64,000 nt of DNA from DQWO01 sp964478545 (GTDB lineage: Bacteria; Desulfobacterota; Anaeroferrophillalia; Anaeroferrophillales; Anaeroferrophillaceae). The notes under the pieces were generated by a model. The model was not told the DNA's origin. It did no database searches and was given only the letters and a program-made list of their open reading frames with translations. Position numbers and translations under genes: made by a program. Positions within the stretch are counted from its first letter, which is position 1, and each line of letters opens with the position of its first letter. The stretch lies in assembly GCA_964478545.1 (NCBI GenBank), contig CAYZIS010000003.1:62001-126000 (forward strand), in the 5' to 3' direction. This document shows, one piece after another, positions 51,936-60,649 of this stretch.

Positions 51936-52032
51936 TTGCACCAACTCCTTATATGGACTCGTAAAAACTCCATGTAACTAATTGTAACTTACTGATACTA
52001 TGAATTTTATTTATTTATATTTTATGCTTTTA

Positions 52033-52100
52033 AAACAATTAGCAGAGATGTCCTGGCTTGGCTCCAAACGGTTTTGGCCGCCGAACGAATCACCAGGGGA
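52033..52100. repeat. Fragment of the GC-rich dispersed repeat
   Basis: GGTTTTGGCCGCCGAACGAA followed by TCACC (52070-52095) is identical to part of the larger repeat at 54350-54590. It lies just after the hydantoinase-B-like remnant. Nearby CGTAAAAACTCCAT (51959) and CGTAAAAGCTCCAT (52682) with TAACTTACT are another short repeated pair around the same gene. Confidence 0.65.
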
Positions 52101-52104
52101 AGAA

Positions 52105-52656
52105 TTAAATCTGTCCCCGGAATTTCTCTATTTCCTGCAGATCAAGGGTCATCGTCTCTACATTAATGACTACCCCATAGAGTGCTCGGGCCTGATCCGG
52201 GGAGAGAACCCCATTTCTGACATCCTGAAAAACTTTTTCTGCCTGATAAAGCCATGGGGGAATAGTGCCGATATCTGCCTGGTGCCCCTTGCAGGCCGAC
52301 CAACCGACCAGGACATCCTGGAAGAATATGGGCTTAAAAGCCGCCACATCGTTATTTTGGTTGCCCATGGAAAAAACGTCATTGTGGAAAAAAACATCAC
52401 CAGGATAAACTTCATTGCCAAAATAATCAATGATATATTTACAGACCGGGGCCAGAGAAAAAGCCAGGATTGGCAGGTTTTCCGTCTGTTCAAGCATGCG
52501 TCCTTTGGCATCATAAAGTCCGGTAACAAAATCCTTGGCTTCACAGAGAATCGGAGAACAAGTCGTCTTTTCAAGGGTGATACTTATCTCATCGGTTATG
52601 GCTTTGAGACGGCGGCGAAGGATGGAGACCAGGACTTTATCGATGATCTGGGTCAT
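52105..52656 (-). pseudogene. Hydantoinase B/acetone-carboxylase-like subunit with large internal deletion
   Basis: 183 residues. The first ~140 match the N-terminus of HyuB-family proteins (VLVSILRRRLKAITDEISIT, DFVTGLYDAKGRMLEQTENL, FHNDVFSMGNQNNDVAAFKP, GHQADIG). The rest (FQDVRNGVLSPDQARALYGV, INVETMTLDLQEIEKFR) matches the far C-terminus. Family members have roughly 520-580 residues, so about 350 are missing in frame. The deletion leaves one open frame, so a conventional caller would list a gene. Confidence 0.82.
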
Positions 52657-52778
52657 TTTTCTCTCCACGAATGATGGCTTCGTAAAAGCTCCATAGCAGT
52701 AGCAAATTTTAGTAACTTACTCCTGAATTGCTGTCACTCTTTTCAGTACCCCCTTGAGGGGTATAAAAAACAAGAAAA

Positions 52779-52853
52779 GTCTACTTTCTGTCTGGCATTG
52801 CCGGGAATATATTTCAGGATGTTCCGGCATGGCTCTCGCTCATTCTCGCCGGC
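52779..52853. repeat. Deletion derivative of the GC-rich dispersed repeat
   Basis: Its left part (ATTGCCGGGAATATATTTCA, GGATGTT) matches the left end of 54350-54590, and its right part (CATGGCTCTCGCTCATTCTC, GCCGGC) matches the inverted right end of that copy. It reads as the two ends joined. It abuts and truncates the coxL-like gene. Confidence 0.7.
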
Positions 52854-53234
52854 AGCGGTTCATATTCAAGTTCAATCAGGTCCAGGGCTTCCAGGGCCGT
52901 AGCTTCATCATCGGCAGCCACCGCCGCCACTTCTTCACCAATATAGCGAACTTTATCAACGGCAATAAGTTGATGATCACGGGTATAGCTGAAGACCCCC
53001 CCACTTCACATCAAAGAAATCATCCCGGGTCGCCACCGCCCAAACCCCTGGCAACGCGGCGGCCTTTGAAACATCTATCCGTTTAATCAGAGCATGAGCA
53101 TGGGAACTGTGGAGGACTTTGCCAACCAGCATATTAGGCAGGTTGATATCAGCGGTAAAAAGTGCCTCACCGGTTGCTTTTGGCGGTGTATCGATCCGGG
53201 GAATACCCTTACCCAGAATTTTATATTTTCCCAT
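52814..53234 (-). pseudogene. Molybdopterin-binding large subunit (CoxL/XdhA-like), truncated and frameshifted
   Basis: The first frame reads ILGKGIPRIDTPPKATGEAL, FTADINLPNMLVGKVLHSSH and GVWAVATRDDFFDVKWGG, the start of the aldehyde oxidase/xanthine dehydrogenase large subunit, and stops at 52977. A one-base change in the G7 run near 52996-53002 returns to VFSYTRDHQLIAVDKVRYIG then EEVAAVAADDEATALEALDL. The match ends at EPLPA, where the dispersed repeat begins. Only ~135 of about 750 residues remain. Confidence 0.85.
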
Positions 53235-53332
53235 ATTATCCTCAAGAATTAATCAGATAAGAGTATAATAATTATATAGATAAAATATATTATTGAAGTT
53301 ATACATCACCCTACTCTACTGTAAGTCTGTAG

Positions 53333-53626
53333 CTAATTTTGTTTCTTCGACACATCTTCAATGGCGTCAATGATTTTGGCGTAGCCGGTACATCGGCAAA
53401 GGTTACCGGAAATAACCTCACGTATCTCATCCCGGTTGAGCGGTTTATCCTGGTTTTCGACCGCTGCCACCCCGGTTAAAATCATCCTCGGAGAACAAAA
53501 CCCGCATTGAATGCCATAGTGGTCAACAAAAGACTGCTGCATGGGATGCAGTATTTCATTGGGGAAAACTTCCAGGCAATGAATCTCATTATTAACATTA
53601 AGTATTACTTCTCTTTTTTCCATCAT
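53333..53626 (-). pseudogene. Small [2Fe-2S] subunit (CoxS-like) lacking the first cluster
   Basis: About 97 residues in one open frame. REVILNVNNEIHCLEVFPNE is the ferredoxin-like start, but it passes straight to LHPMQQSFVDHYGIQCGFCS and NLCRCTGYAKIIDAIEDV, the second cluster domain. The ~60 residues holding the plant-type ferredoxin cysteines (CxxxxCGxC...C) are missing, so the subunit cannot be functional as it stands. Confidence 0.85.
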
Positions 53627-53636
53627 CTCCCCAAGA

Positions 53637-54098
53637 TCAATCAGGATTTTTGTTTTCATCCTGAAAGTCAGTCACCATTTTCCGCAGCAAAATACCTGCC
53701 ATCTTTTTTCTGTGCCCGGGTCGGGAACCGATATTGGCAACCGGTTTTGCCGCAGCGACCACAGCCGCCGATGCCAGCTCAACAGCATCGTCATCATCAT
53801 ATGTTTTTCCCGATAAAATATTTGCCGCCTTTTCTACAAACAGCGGACCTGATGCCAGGGTACCCAAAACAATTTTCAACTGTTTAAAAGATTTATCTTT
53901 TGTTATCTCGCCGGCCATTGCTATTCCGGCCAGCGGAAAATCCAGCGATTTACGTAAACGAAATTTGCGATAGTCCCCCCCACTTCCGCGAAACATCTTC
54001 TATGACTATGCTCCTGATATAGTCACCGGCTGGAAGCAGACCAACAGCTCCTCTTTATTCTCCGGCTGGCAATAATCCATTTTTGGCAGGTTTAACAT
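53637..54098 (-). pseudogene. Second CoxM-like FAD-binding subunit, ends kept and middle lost
   Basis: A start at 54098 (LPKMDYCQPENKEELLVCF) matches the N-terminus of CoxM-type proteins. A C-terminal block (YRKFRLRKSLDFPLAGIAMA, SFKQLKIVLGTLASGPLFVE) matches the CO_deh_flav_C domain and ends at 53637. Between them the FAD-binding core is gone and the frame differs. It is the first gene after the divergent control region. Confidence 0.8.
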
Positions 54099-54116
54099 CC
54101 TCCACTACCTCTTTTA

Positions 54117-54130
54117 CGTATACATAAAGA
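54117..54130. promoter_or_regulatory. Candidate operator site 1 (ATACATAAAGA)
   Basis: CGTATACATAAAGA includes the 11-base ATACATAAAGA that recurs at 54299-54309. It lies 20 bases upstream of the coxM-like start on the minus strand. Possible target of the GntR regulator encoded at 58131, by context only. Confidence 0.35.
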
Positions 54131-54267
54131 TTATTAATGAAACAAAATAGGGCAATGATAATTGTTTGTCAACGATTTTTTTACAACAAGGTTATAGTTG
54201 CTAATAATATGAAAATCAATATTATACACTACTATCAAAGCATCATCATTAATTATTATTATTTCAC

Positions 54268-54310
54268 TTGACAAATGATGTTATCAACATTTATATGCAT
54301 ACATAAAGAA
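54268..54310 (+). promoter_or_regulatory. Sigma-70 promoter with overlapping candidate operator, upstream of dctP
   Basis: TTGACA (54268-54273), 17 bases, then TTATAT (54291-54296) is a near-consensus promoter pointing at dctP. The repeat of ATACATAAAGA (54299-54309) lies directly after the -10 box, a usual repressor position. The GC-rich repeat now separates this promoter from dctP. Confidence 0.5.
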
Positions 54311-54349
54311 TAGATAATATATGTATTTTTTCCAAAAATAAGCACCTTG

Positions 54350-54590
54350 ACTTTCTGACTTACATTGCCAGGGATACATTACAGGATGTTAGAGTTTGGT
54401 TCATAGCCGTGTCTGCCCAGCCTGCCGGCAGGCTGGGCGACAGGCTGGGCGACAGGCTGGCGGTTTTGGCCGCCGAACGAATCACCTGGATGGTGATTCG
54501 CGGCGGACGGCTCGGAAGCCGGCCATGGACGGCCGGCGAGAATGAGTGAGAGCCATGACGGAACATCAGTGGAAATTTCTTTCAGTTGAG
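54350..54590. repeat. GC-rich dispersed repeat, longest copy
   Basis: Starts GACTTTCTGACTTACATTGC and CAGGATGTT, passes through GTGTCTGCCCAGCCTGCCGG and repeated GGGCGACAGGCT units, then CGGCGGACGG, and ends GGCGAGAATGAGTGAGAGCC and ACGGAACATC. The two ends are loosely inverted. Parts recur at 52033, 52779 and in the 328-bp tandem units near 37380-37440 (CATAGCCGTGTCTGCCCAGC). No protein family is recognised in any frame. It sits between the promoter and the start of dctP. Confidence 0.75.
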
Positions 54591-54652
54591 ATAAAATGTG
54601 ATATGATCAGTTTTCCGACAGCCAACCCAAACCGCATACCAAGGAGGAAAAA

Positions 54653-55696
54653 ATGATGACCAGAAAAATTATGGGCAAATCACTCATCCTGCTGATTATC
54701 GGCACCTTTCTGACGCTGGGACTTATGCTGCCCGCCCCTGCCGGCGCCAAAACTATTGAGCTGAGATATGCTAATTTTCCCCCAGCTCCCACCTTCCCCT
54801 GCGTCCAGATGGAACGCTGGGCTAAAGAAGTGGCAAAGCGTACCAATGGAGCGGTGAAAGTTACCACCTATCCAGGCGGAACGTTGCTGGGAGCAAAGAA
54901 CATGCTCGATGGAGTAATTTCCGGGATTGCCGACATCGGCTGCTTCTGCCCACCCTACATTCCCGGGCGTTTTCCCTTGATGGAGGGCATTGATCTACCG
55001 GTTACCTTCACCAGCGCTACTGTCGCCAGTGCCACATTCTGGGATCTCTATCAAAAATATCAACCTAAATCTTATGACAAAGTCAAGGTTTTGACCTTGT
55101 TTACCTGTGCCCCCGGCAACCTGATGTCAAAAGTGGCGGTAAAAAAACTCAGTGATCTGAAAAATCTGGAAATCCGGGGAACCGGAATTTCAGGAAAATA
55201 CCTTGATGCTATAGGAGCTATTCCGGTTGCCATGCCCATGTCCAGTGTCCCGGAATCACTACAGAAAGGTGTGGTGAAAGGGCTTTTCTCTTCCCTTGAA
55301 GTCATGAAGGATTTAAAATTCGCTGAATTATGCAAACATGTGACCATTACCAATGGCCCTACCACTTCTTTTGCCGTGGTTATGAATCTGAAAAAATGGA
55401 ATGCCCTGCCAACTGATGTGAAAAAGGTTTTCAATGACCTGGGACGGGAACAGACCATCTGGACAGGCCAATATGAAGACCAGCATGTGAAAGATGCCCT
55501 GGTCTGGTCCAAAGAAAAGCAGGAGGTCGGTATCTATCGTTTTTCAGCAGCTGAATCTAAAGAAGTCAGCGATAAAGTCAAATTCATGATCACCGGTTAC
55601 CTGCAGAAAACTAAAGAAGCCGGCCTGTCCGGCCAGCAGTTTCTCGATGATCTCTACAGTTTAAAGACCAAATACGAAAAAGAATACGGTAAATAA
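54653..55696 (+). CDS. dctP: TRAP transporter substrate-binding protein DctP
   Basis: 347 residues after AAGGAGG. Signal peptide (SLILLIIGTFLTLGLMLPAP, ending AGA) and a DctP/TAXI-type periplasmic fold (LRYANFPPAPTFPCVQMERW, YPGGTLLGAKNMLDGVISGI, then LKNLEIRGTGISGKYLDAIG with the conserved ligand arginine). It captures an organic acid for DctQM. The ligand is unknown; the neighbouring catabolic remnants suggest an aromatic or related acid. Confidence 0.94.
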   Translation: MMTRKIMGKSLILLIIGTFLTLGLMLPAPAGAKTIELRYANFPPAPTFPCVQMERWAKEVAKRTNGAVKVTTYPGGTLLGAKNMLDGVISGIADIGCFCPPYIPGRFPLMEGIDLPVTFTSATVASATFWDLYQKYQPKSYDKVKVLTLFTCAPGNLMSKVAVKKLSDLKNLEIRGTGISGKYLDAIGAIPVAMPMSSVPESLQKGVVKGLFSSLEVMKDLKFAELCKHVTITNGPTTSFAVVMNLKKWNALPTDVKKVFNDLGREQTIWTGQYEDQHVKDALVWSKEKQEVGIYRFSAAESKEVSDKVKFMITGYLQKTKEAGLSGQQFLDDLYSLKTKYEKEYGK

Positions 55697-55703
55697 GCAG
55701 CTC

Positions 55704-55746
55704 AAAGGCGGTGGAGTACCCTCTCCACCGCCTTTGGGTATTTTTT
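55704..55746 (+). terminator. Strong hairpin after dctP
   Basis: AAAGGCGGTGGAG (55704-55716) and CTCCACCGCCTTT (55723-55735) form a perfect 13-bp stem followed after a few bases by TTTTTT. It probably lowers expression of dctQM relative to the binding protein, a common pattern in TRAP and ABC operons. Confidence 0.85.
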
Positions 55747-55984
55747 CAGGCATTCCTAACCCGGCGTAGCCGGAAACAAACAGGTTCTATAAATTTTATA
55801 TTCTCACAGAGCTTACAAAGAAAAAGATCTTTCAATTTCCCCTTAGTGATCTTAGTGTGCTCTGTGAAAAAAAAAGTTTTGACCTTTTTGCGTAAAACTT
55901 TATTGATAAATAACTAACATGCAGGTTATGGCTTTTATCTCCCCTCCACACAATGGAATACGCTTACAATAATATGGATTTTTT

Positions 55985-56482
55985 GTGGATAAAATAGAGA
56001 AAATTATCGCCACCATCAACAAGGTTTGCATAGTTATCGGCGGGTTATCACTACTTTTGATGATGCTTATTGGCTTTGCCAATGTAGCTTCACGTTGTTT
56101 CTGGCGGCCGATTAAGGGCAGTTTTGAAGTGATCGGTTTTTTAGGTGCATTAACCACCGCCATGGCTCTGGGCTACACCCAGACCCATAAAAATCATGTT
56201 GCCATTGATATCCTTACTAACCATTATAATGCTCACTGGCGGCGGCGGGCAAAAGCTTTCAGCTATCTCATAAGCGCTCTTTTTTTTACTCTGGCTTCCT
56301 GGCAAACCACCATCTGGGGTTTGAATATCTGGCATAGTGGTGAAAGATCAGAAACCTTAAGAATCATCTATCATCCGTTTATTTTTATTGTCGCCATTGG
56401 TCTGGGTCTGTTGGCAATCATTCTTTTTCTGGATTTCCTTCGGGGCCTGCACCAACTTGAAAATCGCCAGGAGGAACTATGA
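55985..56482 (+). CDS. dctQ: TRAP transporter small membrane subunit DctQ
   Basis: 165 residues with four helices (IVIGGLSLLLMMLIGFANVA, FEVIGFLGALTTAMALGYTQ, AFSYLISALFFTLASWQTTI, FIVAIGLGLLAIILFLDFLR), the DctQ layout. It starts with GTG and a poor ribosome-binding site. The stop overlaps the dctM start (ATGA). The 290 bases before it hold the dctP terminator and otherwise nothing I recognise. Confidence 0.9.
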   Translation: MDKIEKIIATINKVCIVIGGLSLLLMMLIGFANVASRCFWRPIKGSFEVIGFLGALTTAMALGYTQTHKNHVAIDILTNHYNAHWRRRAKAFSYLISALFFTLASWQTTIWGLNIWHSGERSETLRIIYHPFIFIVAIGLGLLAIILFLDFLRGLHQLENRQEEL

Positions 56483-57783
56483 GCCCCGAGTTTGTGGGTA
56501 TTGCCGGCATTGTCATTATGTTGGCATCCATGTTCCTGTTTCAACTGCCAGTAGGTTTTGCCATGGCTATTATCGGTTTTCTCGGAGTTGCTTATGTTGC
56601 TTCCCCCACGGCCGCCCTGGGCATGATTGGCAGCGAATTGTGGACAACTTTTTCATCCTACGGCCTTACCATCATTCCACTCTTTATTTTCATGGGCCTG
56701 ATCTGTTTTCATTCCAATGTCAACACTAAACTCTACAATGTCGCCTATACCTGCCTCGGCCAGACCAGGGGCGGTTTGGCAATGGCAACAATTATGGCCT
56801 GTGCCGGTTTTGCCGCCATCAGCGGTTCCAATACCGCCACCGCGGCCACCATGACTTCGGTAGCCTTGCCGGAAATGAAAAAATATCGCTATAACCCCAT
56901 CCTGATTACCGGCTCCATTGCTGCCGGCTCAACCCTGGGGGTCGTTATTCCTCCAAGCATTGTCCTGGTGGTTTTCGGTATTTATACCGGCCAATCCATA
57001 GCCAGACTTTTTTTCGGTAGTATTATACCTGGCATTATCCTCACAATTCTGATGATTTTCACGGTCATCATAGTTTGCCGGCGACACCAGGAATGGGGTC
57101 CGGCTGGACCTAAGACCAGCTTGATCCAGAAATTGGCCTCATTTAAAGGATCCATTGAAGTATTGATTCTTTTTTGCATTATCATGGGCGGCCTTTTCAT
57201 CGGTTTTTTTACTCCCAGCGAAGCCGGAGCCATCGGTTCCTTTTTTGCCCTGCTGATCAGCCTGGTACAAAGGTCTTTAAGCTGGAAAGGATTTAGAAGG
57301 TCTATTGAAGATACATTAAAAATCTCCTGTTTTATCATTGTCATCATCACCGGAGCCGTCATTTTCGGCCGCTTTCTTGCTATTACCAGGCTCCCCTATT
57401 TGATTGCTGAATGGGCTGCCGTCTTGCCGGTTCCCAATTTTGTCATTCTCTGGCTGATCATCGTGGTATTTATTATTGGCGGGGCCATTATGGATGCCCT
57501 TGGCCTGCTATTGATTACCATACCCATTTTCTATCCTCTGGCCCTGAAATTACATTATGATCCCATATGGTTTGGCGTCTTGATCACCATTGTCACCACC
57601 ATGGGCGCCATTACTCCACCAGTGGGAGTTAACGCTTACGTGGTCGCCGGAATGTCTGAAGATATTTCTCTGGCTACGGTTTTTAAAGGGGTTGTCTATT
57701 TTCTTCCCACGTACATCGTCTGTATTTTACTCATTGAAATATTTCCGTCCCTGGTTACCTACCTGGCGGGAGCGGTTCACTAA
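56479..57783 (+). CDS. dctM: TRAP transporter large membrane subunit DctM
   Basis: 434 residues with about twelve membrane helices. Motifs of DctM include GFAAISGSNTATAATMTSVA, GSIAAGSTLGVVIPPSIVLV and ITTIPIF-like segments near the end (LLITIPIFYPLALKLHYDPI, GAITPPVGVNAYVVAGM). It carries the sodium-coupled transport path. The acyl-CoA dehydrogenase remnant begins within 5 bases of its stop. Confidence 0.95.
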   Translation: MSPEFVGIAGIVIMLASMFLFQLPVGFAMAIIGFLGVAYVASPTAALGMIGSELWTTFSSYGLTIIPLFIFMGLICFHSNVNTKLYNVAYTCLGQTRGGLAMATIMACAGFAAISGSNTATAATMTSVALPEMKKYRYNPILITGSIAAGSTLGVVIPPSIVLVVFGIYTGQSIARLFFGSIIPGIILTILMIFTVIIVCRRHQEWGPAGPKTSLIQKLASFKGSIEVLILFCIIMGGLFIGFFTPSEAGAIGSFFALLISLVQRSLSWKGFRRSIEDTLKISCFIIVIITGAVIFGRFLAITRLPYLIAEWAAVLPVPNFVILWLIIVVFIIGGAIMDALGLLLITIPIFYPLALKLHYDPIWFGVLITIVTTMGAITPPVGVNAYVVAGMSEDISLATVFKGVVYFLPTYIVCILLIEIFPSLVTYLAGAVH

Positions 57784-57787
57784 ACTG

Positions 57788-58134
57788 ACTGACCTCAGCA
57801 ATGTTCAGACCCGGGCCCGGAAAACCAGTGATGGCTATGTTATCAACGGGATGAAAACATGGTCAACCAATGGGCCAAAAGGAGATTTCCATACCGTCCT
57901 TTGTCAAACCGACCCTGACAAGGGTTTGATCGGAAATATATTTTAACGACTGTCATATACCACCTGAGTATCGCCTGCCGTACGGCGGACGAAGCCATGA
58001 AAATCCATGGAGCCTATGGTTACTCAATGGAATATGCGGTACAGCGCTATTATCGTGATAATCGTTTTCTTTTTAATGGTGGGGGTACTCATGAAGTCCT
58101 GCAAACTACTATCGTCAGACAATATTTGAAATGA
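57788..58134 (+). pseudogene. Acyl-CoA dehydrogenase, N-terminus and middle lost
   Basis: Two conserved pieces in different frames: TDLSNVQTRARKTSDGYVIN then GMKTWSTNGPKG (the middle FAD and substrate strand region), ending at 57946, and IYHLSIACRTADEAMKIHGA, YGYSMEYAVQRYYRDNRFLF then GGGTHEVLQTTIVRQYLK (the C-terminal helical domain), ending at 58134. Together they make ~115 of about 380 residues. The stop overlaps the GntR start, so the operon order is preserved despite the loss. Confidence 0.87.
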
Positions 58135-58790
58135 GCCGCAGCAAAAAAGACTTAATTCACGCTACCTTGAAACGGCAGATTCTCAACCTGAAAATCAAGC
58201 CCAACCAAGTATTGAAAGAGGAAGAAATTGCCAAGGCTCACGGGGTCAGCCGCACCCCGGCCCGGGAGGCCCTGCAGCTGTTGGAACAGGAAGGGTTTTT
58301 GGAGCAGAAACGTAAAGTTGGCTATCTTGTCCGGGCCTTGACCCGGGAAGATTTAAAGGAAATTATCGAAGTCAGGAGCATTCTTGAAGGGTATGCCGCC
58401 CGGCTGGCAACCAGCAGAAAAGACATCCGAACGATGAAACAGTTAAAAGAAATCAATGAAAAAGCTGTCCATTTTCTGGAGACCGGAGAACTGGAAAAAT
58501 TTTTTCGTAATTCTTCTGATTTCCATGATGTTCTTTATCGGGGCAGTGGCAACCAGCGGCTTTGCGGCATCATAGAATCTTTACGGGATAATTTTCTCCG
58601 CTACCGGCGGATATTGCTGCGAATTCCCAACATGTCCCAAATCCAGATTGAAGACCACAGCCAGATGCTGACCATTATGGAGGAAGGCCGGGAAGATATG
58701 GTGGAAAGGCTGGTACGAAAACACATTCGCCGCAGCGGCAAGGCCCTGCTCGAATACCTGGACCGGGATCATATTGAAATTCTCAGCTAA
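58131..58790 (+). CDS. GntR-family (FCD) transcriptional regulator
   Basis: 219 residues. The winged HTH is LKEEEIAKAHGVSRTPAREA then LQLLEQEGFLEQKRKVGYLV, followed by an FCD ligand-binding domain (LKEIIEVRSILEGYAARLAT, DFHDVLYRGSGNQRLCGIIE, DHSQMLTIMEEGREDMVERL) with histidines for a metal or carboxylate ligand. Such regulators usually sense the substrate or a CoA intermediate of the adjacent pathway, here the TRAP/aryl-CoA locus. The ATG overlaps the stop of the dehydrogenase remnant. Confidence 0.92.
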   Translation: MSRSKKDLIHATLKRQILNLKIKPNQVLKEEEIAKAHGVSRTPAREALQLLEQEGFLEQKRKVGYLVRALTREDLKEIIEVRSILEGYAARLATSRKDIRTMKQLKEINEKAVHFLETGELEKFFRNSSDFHDVLYRGSGNQRLCGIIESLRDNFLRYRRILLRIPNMSQIQIEDHSQMLTIMEEGREDMVERLVRKHIRRSGKALLEYLDRDHIEILS

Positions 58791-58821
58791 CCCAGTAAAA
58801 TTCTATTCCTGCAACACCGGT

Positions 58822-60627
58822 TCATGTCAACCGTGAATAGAGGGATGGCAATCTCTTTTCCCTCTTATCAGTTGGTTTCTCCGCTGTTTTATTGTGCAAA
58901 TATTTTGCGATTATCTGCCAGAACTGATTTCCATCCCACTCCCGGTTAACTTCCGGACTGTAAAGAGCCTCTTCAAGTTCGGCGAAAGCTTTTGTCAGTT
59001 CGGCATTTTCCAGCTTTGCCGCCAGATTTTTGAGATTGGTCGGCGGATTTTGTGGCCAAACGGCGGTAGCCCAATTGAGAATGGCCTGTTGAACCTGTCG
59101 AGGGTTATTGGCCAGACAGGATTTTTTGATGCGATCACGGTTTGCCATTGATTTCTTTTCCGTTTGTTTTTCCCTGTGCTGTTGATCAACTACTTGCCGT
59201 CGCCAGGATTTGCGCCAGAAAAAGATGGTAATGAACCAAGCCAGCAGCAAAATAAAGCTAACCCCCTGCCAGAGCCGGACGCTGCCAGAAACCGGTGTCT
59301 TTTCAGATAGTGATTTTTTTACCGGTACAGCTTGATTTTTTACTGCATTTTGTGAGCCGGCCTGGACTGTTGCTGGATGATGGTTGTTCTGGTTCCCGAT
59401 AGTACCAGGTTGTCCTGGCACTGCGACTACTTTAACCTTGCGAGCCGGCAGGACCGCCTTCTGCTGGCGATTGTTGACCACATCCCACCAATCGATACTC
59501 ATTTCCGGCAGAGTGAACGTTCCCGCCCGAGACGGAATGAAAGCCATTGACTGACGTTTAATGGCATGCAGATAGTCACCATCTATCTGGTTTTTGAGTT
59601 CTGGCTGATCGAGATAAATTTTACAGCCATCAGGGGTCTTGACCTTGACCTCCGGCAGTTGCTCGGCAGTAAGACCAAAGGCTTCAATCTGGATGCTTCG
59701 TGTCAGCGGTTCACCAACTTTGAGCTCCTTGACCTGACTTTTATCCTCTTTAATCGTTACAGCTCTCGCCGGCAGCCATACTTTCCCTTTAAACACATCC
59801 GGTATTGGGGTCAGGGGAATTTTCAACTCCTGACTGCGGGTCCTGAGCCGGCGTTTCTGACCGGGAAAGCGGTTAAAAAAAGGATCACTCGAAAAAAAAC
59901 GATTGCGGCCGGCATTGATGATAGCCTGGAAAAGCAGTGGAGGAACCGTAACCTCCCGGCCCTCTTCGGGGATAATGGCATATTTTCGCTCAATTACCTG
60001 GTAGTCAACCCCATTTTTTTGGCTTTGATAACGCCGGTCATCACCAAGTTTGATGACGCTGGCATGTTCCAGCTTTGGTTCTTCAAGGGAAGCTTCACTC
60101 AGGTTTAGTTGAGATTTAATGAGAAGTTTGACGCTGATGGTAATCTGCCCCTGGATATACGCCGGGGTTTCCATCTCCGGCATGACCTCAATAAAAATAT
60201 CACCCAGAGGAGCTGAAGAGCTCGGAGTTATGGAAGCTGGGCTGGCAACCGTCAAGGTCAGAGGTTTGCTCTTTTCCCCATGGATAGTAAATGACGGGAT
60301 GGTCAACGTGCCGGTGTGTTTTGGTTCGAGTTCAATATTCCAGGTTTTCGTGGCTTTGCTGGAGCCATTGATGATCTGGAAATTACTGCTCGTCGACTGG
60401 TTGACAATGGAAAAATCTTTTTCCAGGGCGCTGGTACCGAGGCTGGAAATTGAATTCAGGGCACCATCGGCTTCAATCGAAAGATTGACCGTTTCATCAC
60501 TACTGATAGACTGGCGGTCAAGGTGGGCGCGAACAGCCGCCATGCAGTTTACGGGTGCAAAGCCACCAAAAGTCACCCAAACCAGAGTGATGAGAAAAAA
60601 ATATGAAATTTTACCCTGTTGTCCCAT
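58822..60627 (-). CDS. batD: BatD-like oxygen-tolerance protein
   Basis: About 601 residues from the ATG at 60627 (ACAGGT upstream), which yields a signal peptide (ISYFFLITLVWVTFGGFAPV). The longer 804-residue reading only adds lysine/arginine-rich shadow translation of the batC end. Repeated beta domains (VRAHLDRQSISSDETVNLSI, NIELEPKHTGTLTIPSFTIH, GDIFIEVMPEMETPAYIQGQ) lead to a late transmembrane helix (LWQGVSFILLLAWFITIFFW) and a cytoplasmic tail. Bat proteins are linked to aerotolerance in Bacteroides; the molecular role is unclear. Confidence 0.9.
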   Translation of the reverse strand: MGQQGKISYFFLITLVWVTFGGFAPVNCMAAVRAHLDRQSISSDETVNLSIEADGALNSISSLGTSALEKDFSIVNQSTSSNFQIINGSSKATKTWNIELEPKHTGTLTIPSFTIHGEKSKPLTLTVASPASITPSSSAPLGDIFIEVMPEMETPAYIQGQITISVKLLIKSQLNLSEASLEEPKLEHASVIKLGDDRRYQSQKNGVDYQVIERKYAIIPEEGREVTVPPLLFQAIINAGRNRFFSSDPFFNRFPGQKRRLRTRSQELKIPLTPIPDVFKGKVWLPARAVTIKEDKSQVKELKVGEPLTRSIQIEAFGLTAEQLPEVKVKTPDGCKIYLDQPELKNQIDGDYLHAIKRQSMAFIPSRAGTFTLPEMSIDWWDVVNNRQQKAVLPARKVKVVAVPGQPGTIGNQNNHHPATVQAGSQNAVKNQAVPVKKSLSEKTPVSGSVRLWQGVSFILLLAWFITIFFWRKSWRRQVVDQQHREKQTEKKSMANRDRIKKSCLANNPRQVQQAILNWATAVWPQNPPTNLKNLAAKLENAELTKAFAELEEALYSPEVNREWDGNQFWQIIAKYLHNKTAEKPTDKREKRLPSLYSRLT

Positions 60628-60649
60628 GGTTTTACCTGTCAAAATTTGA

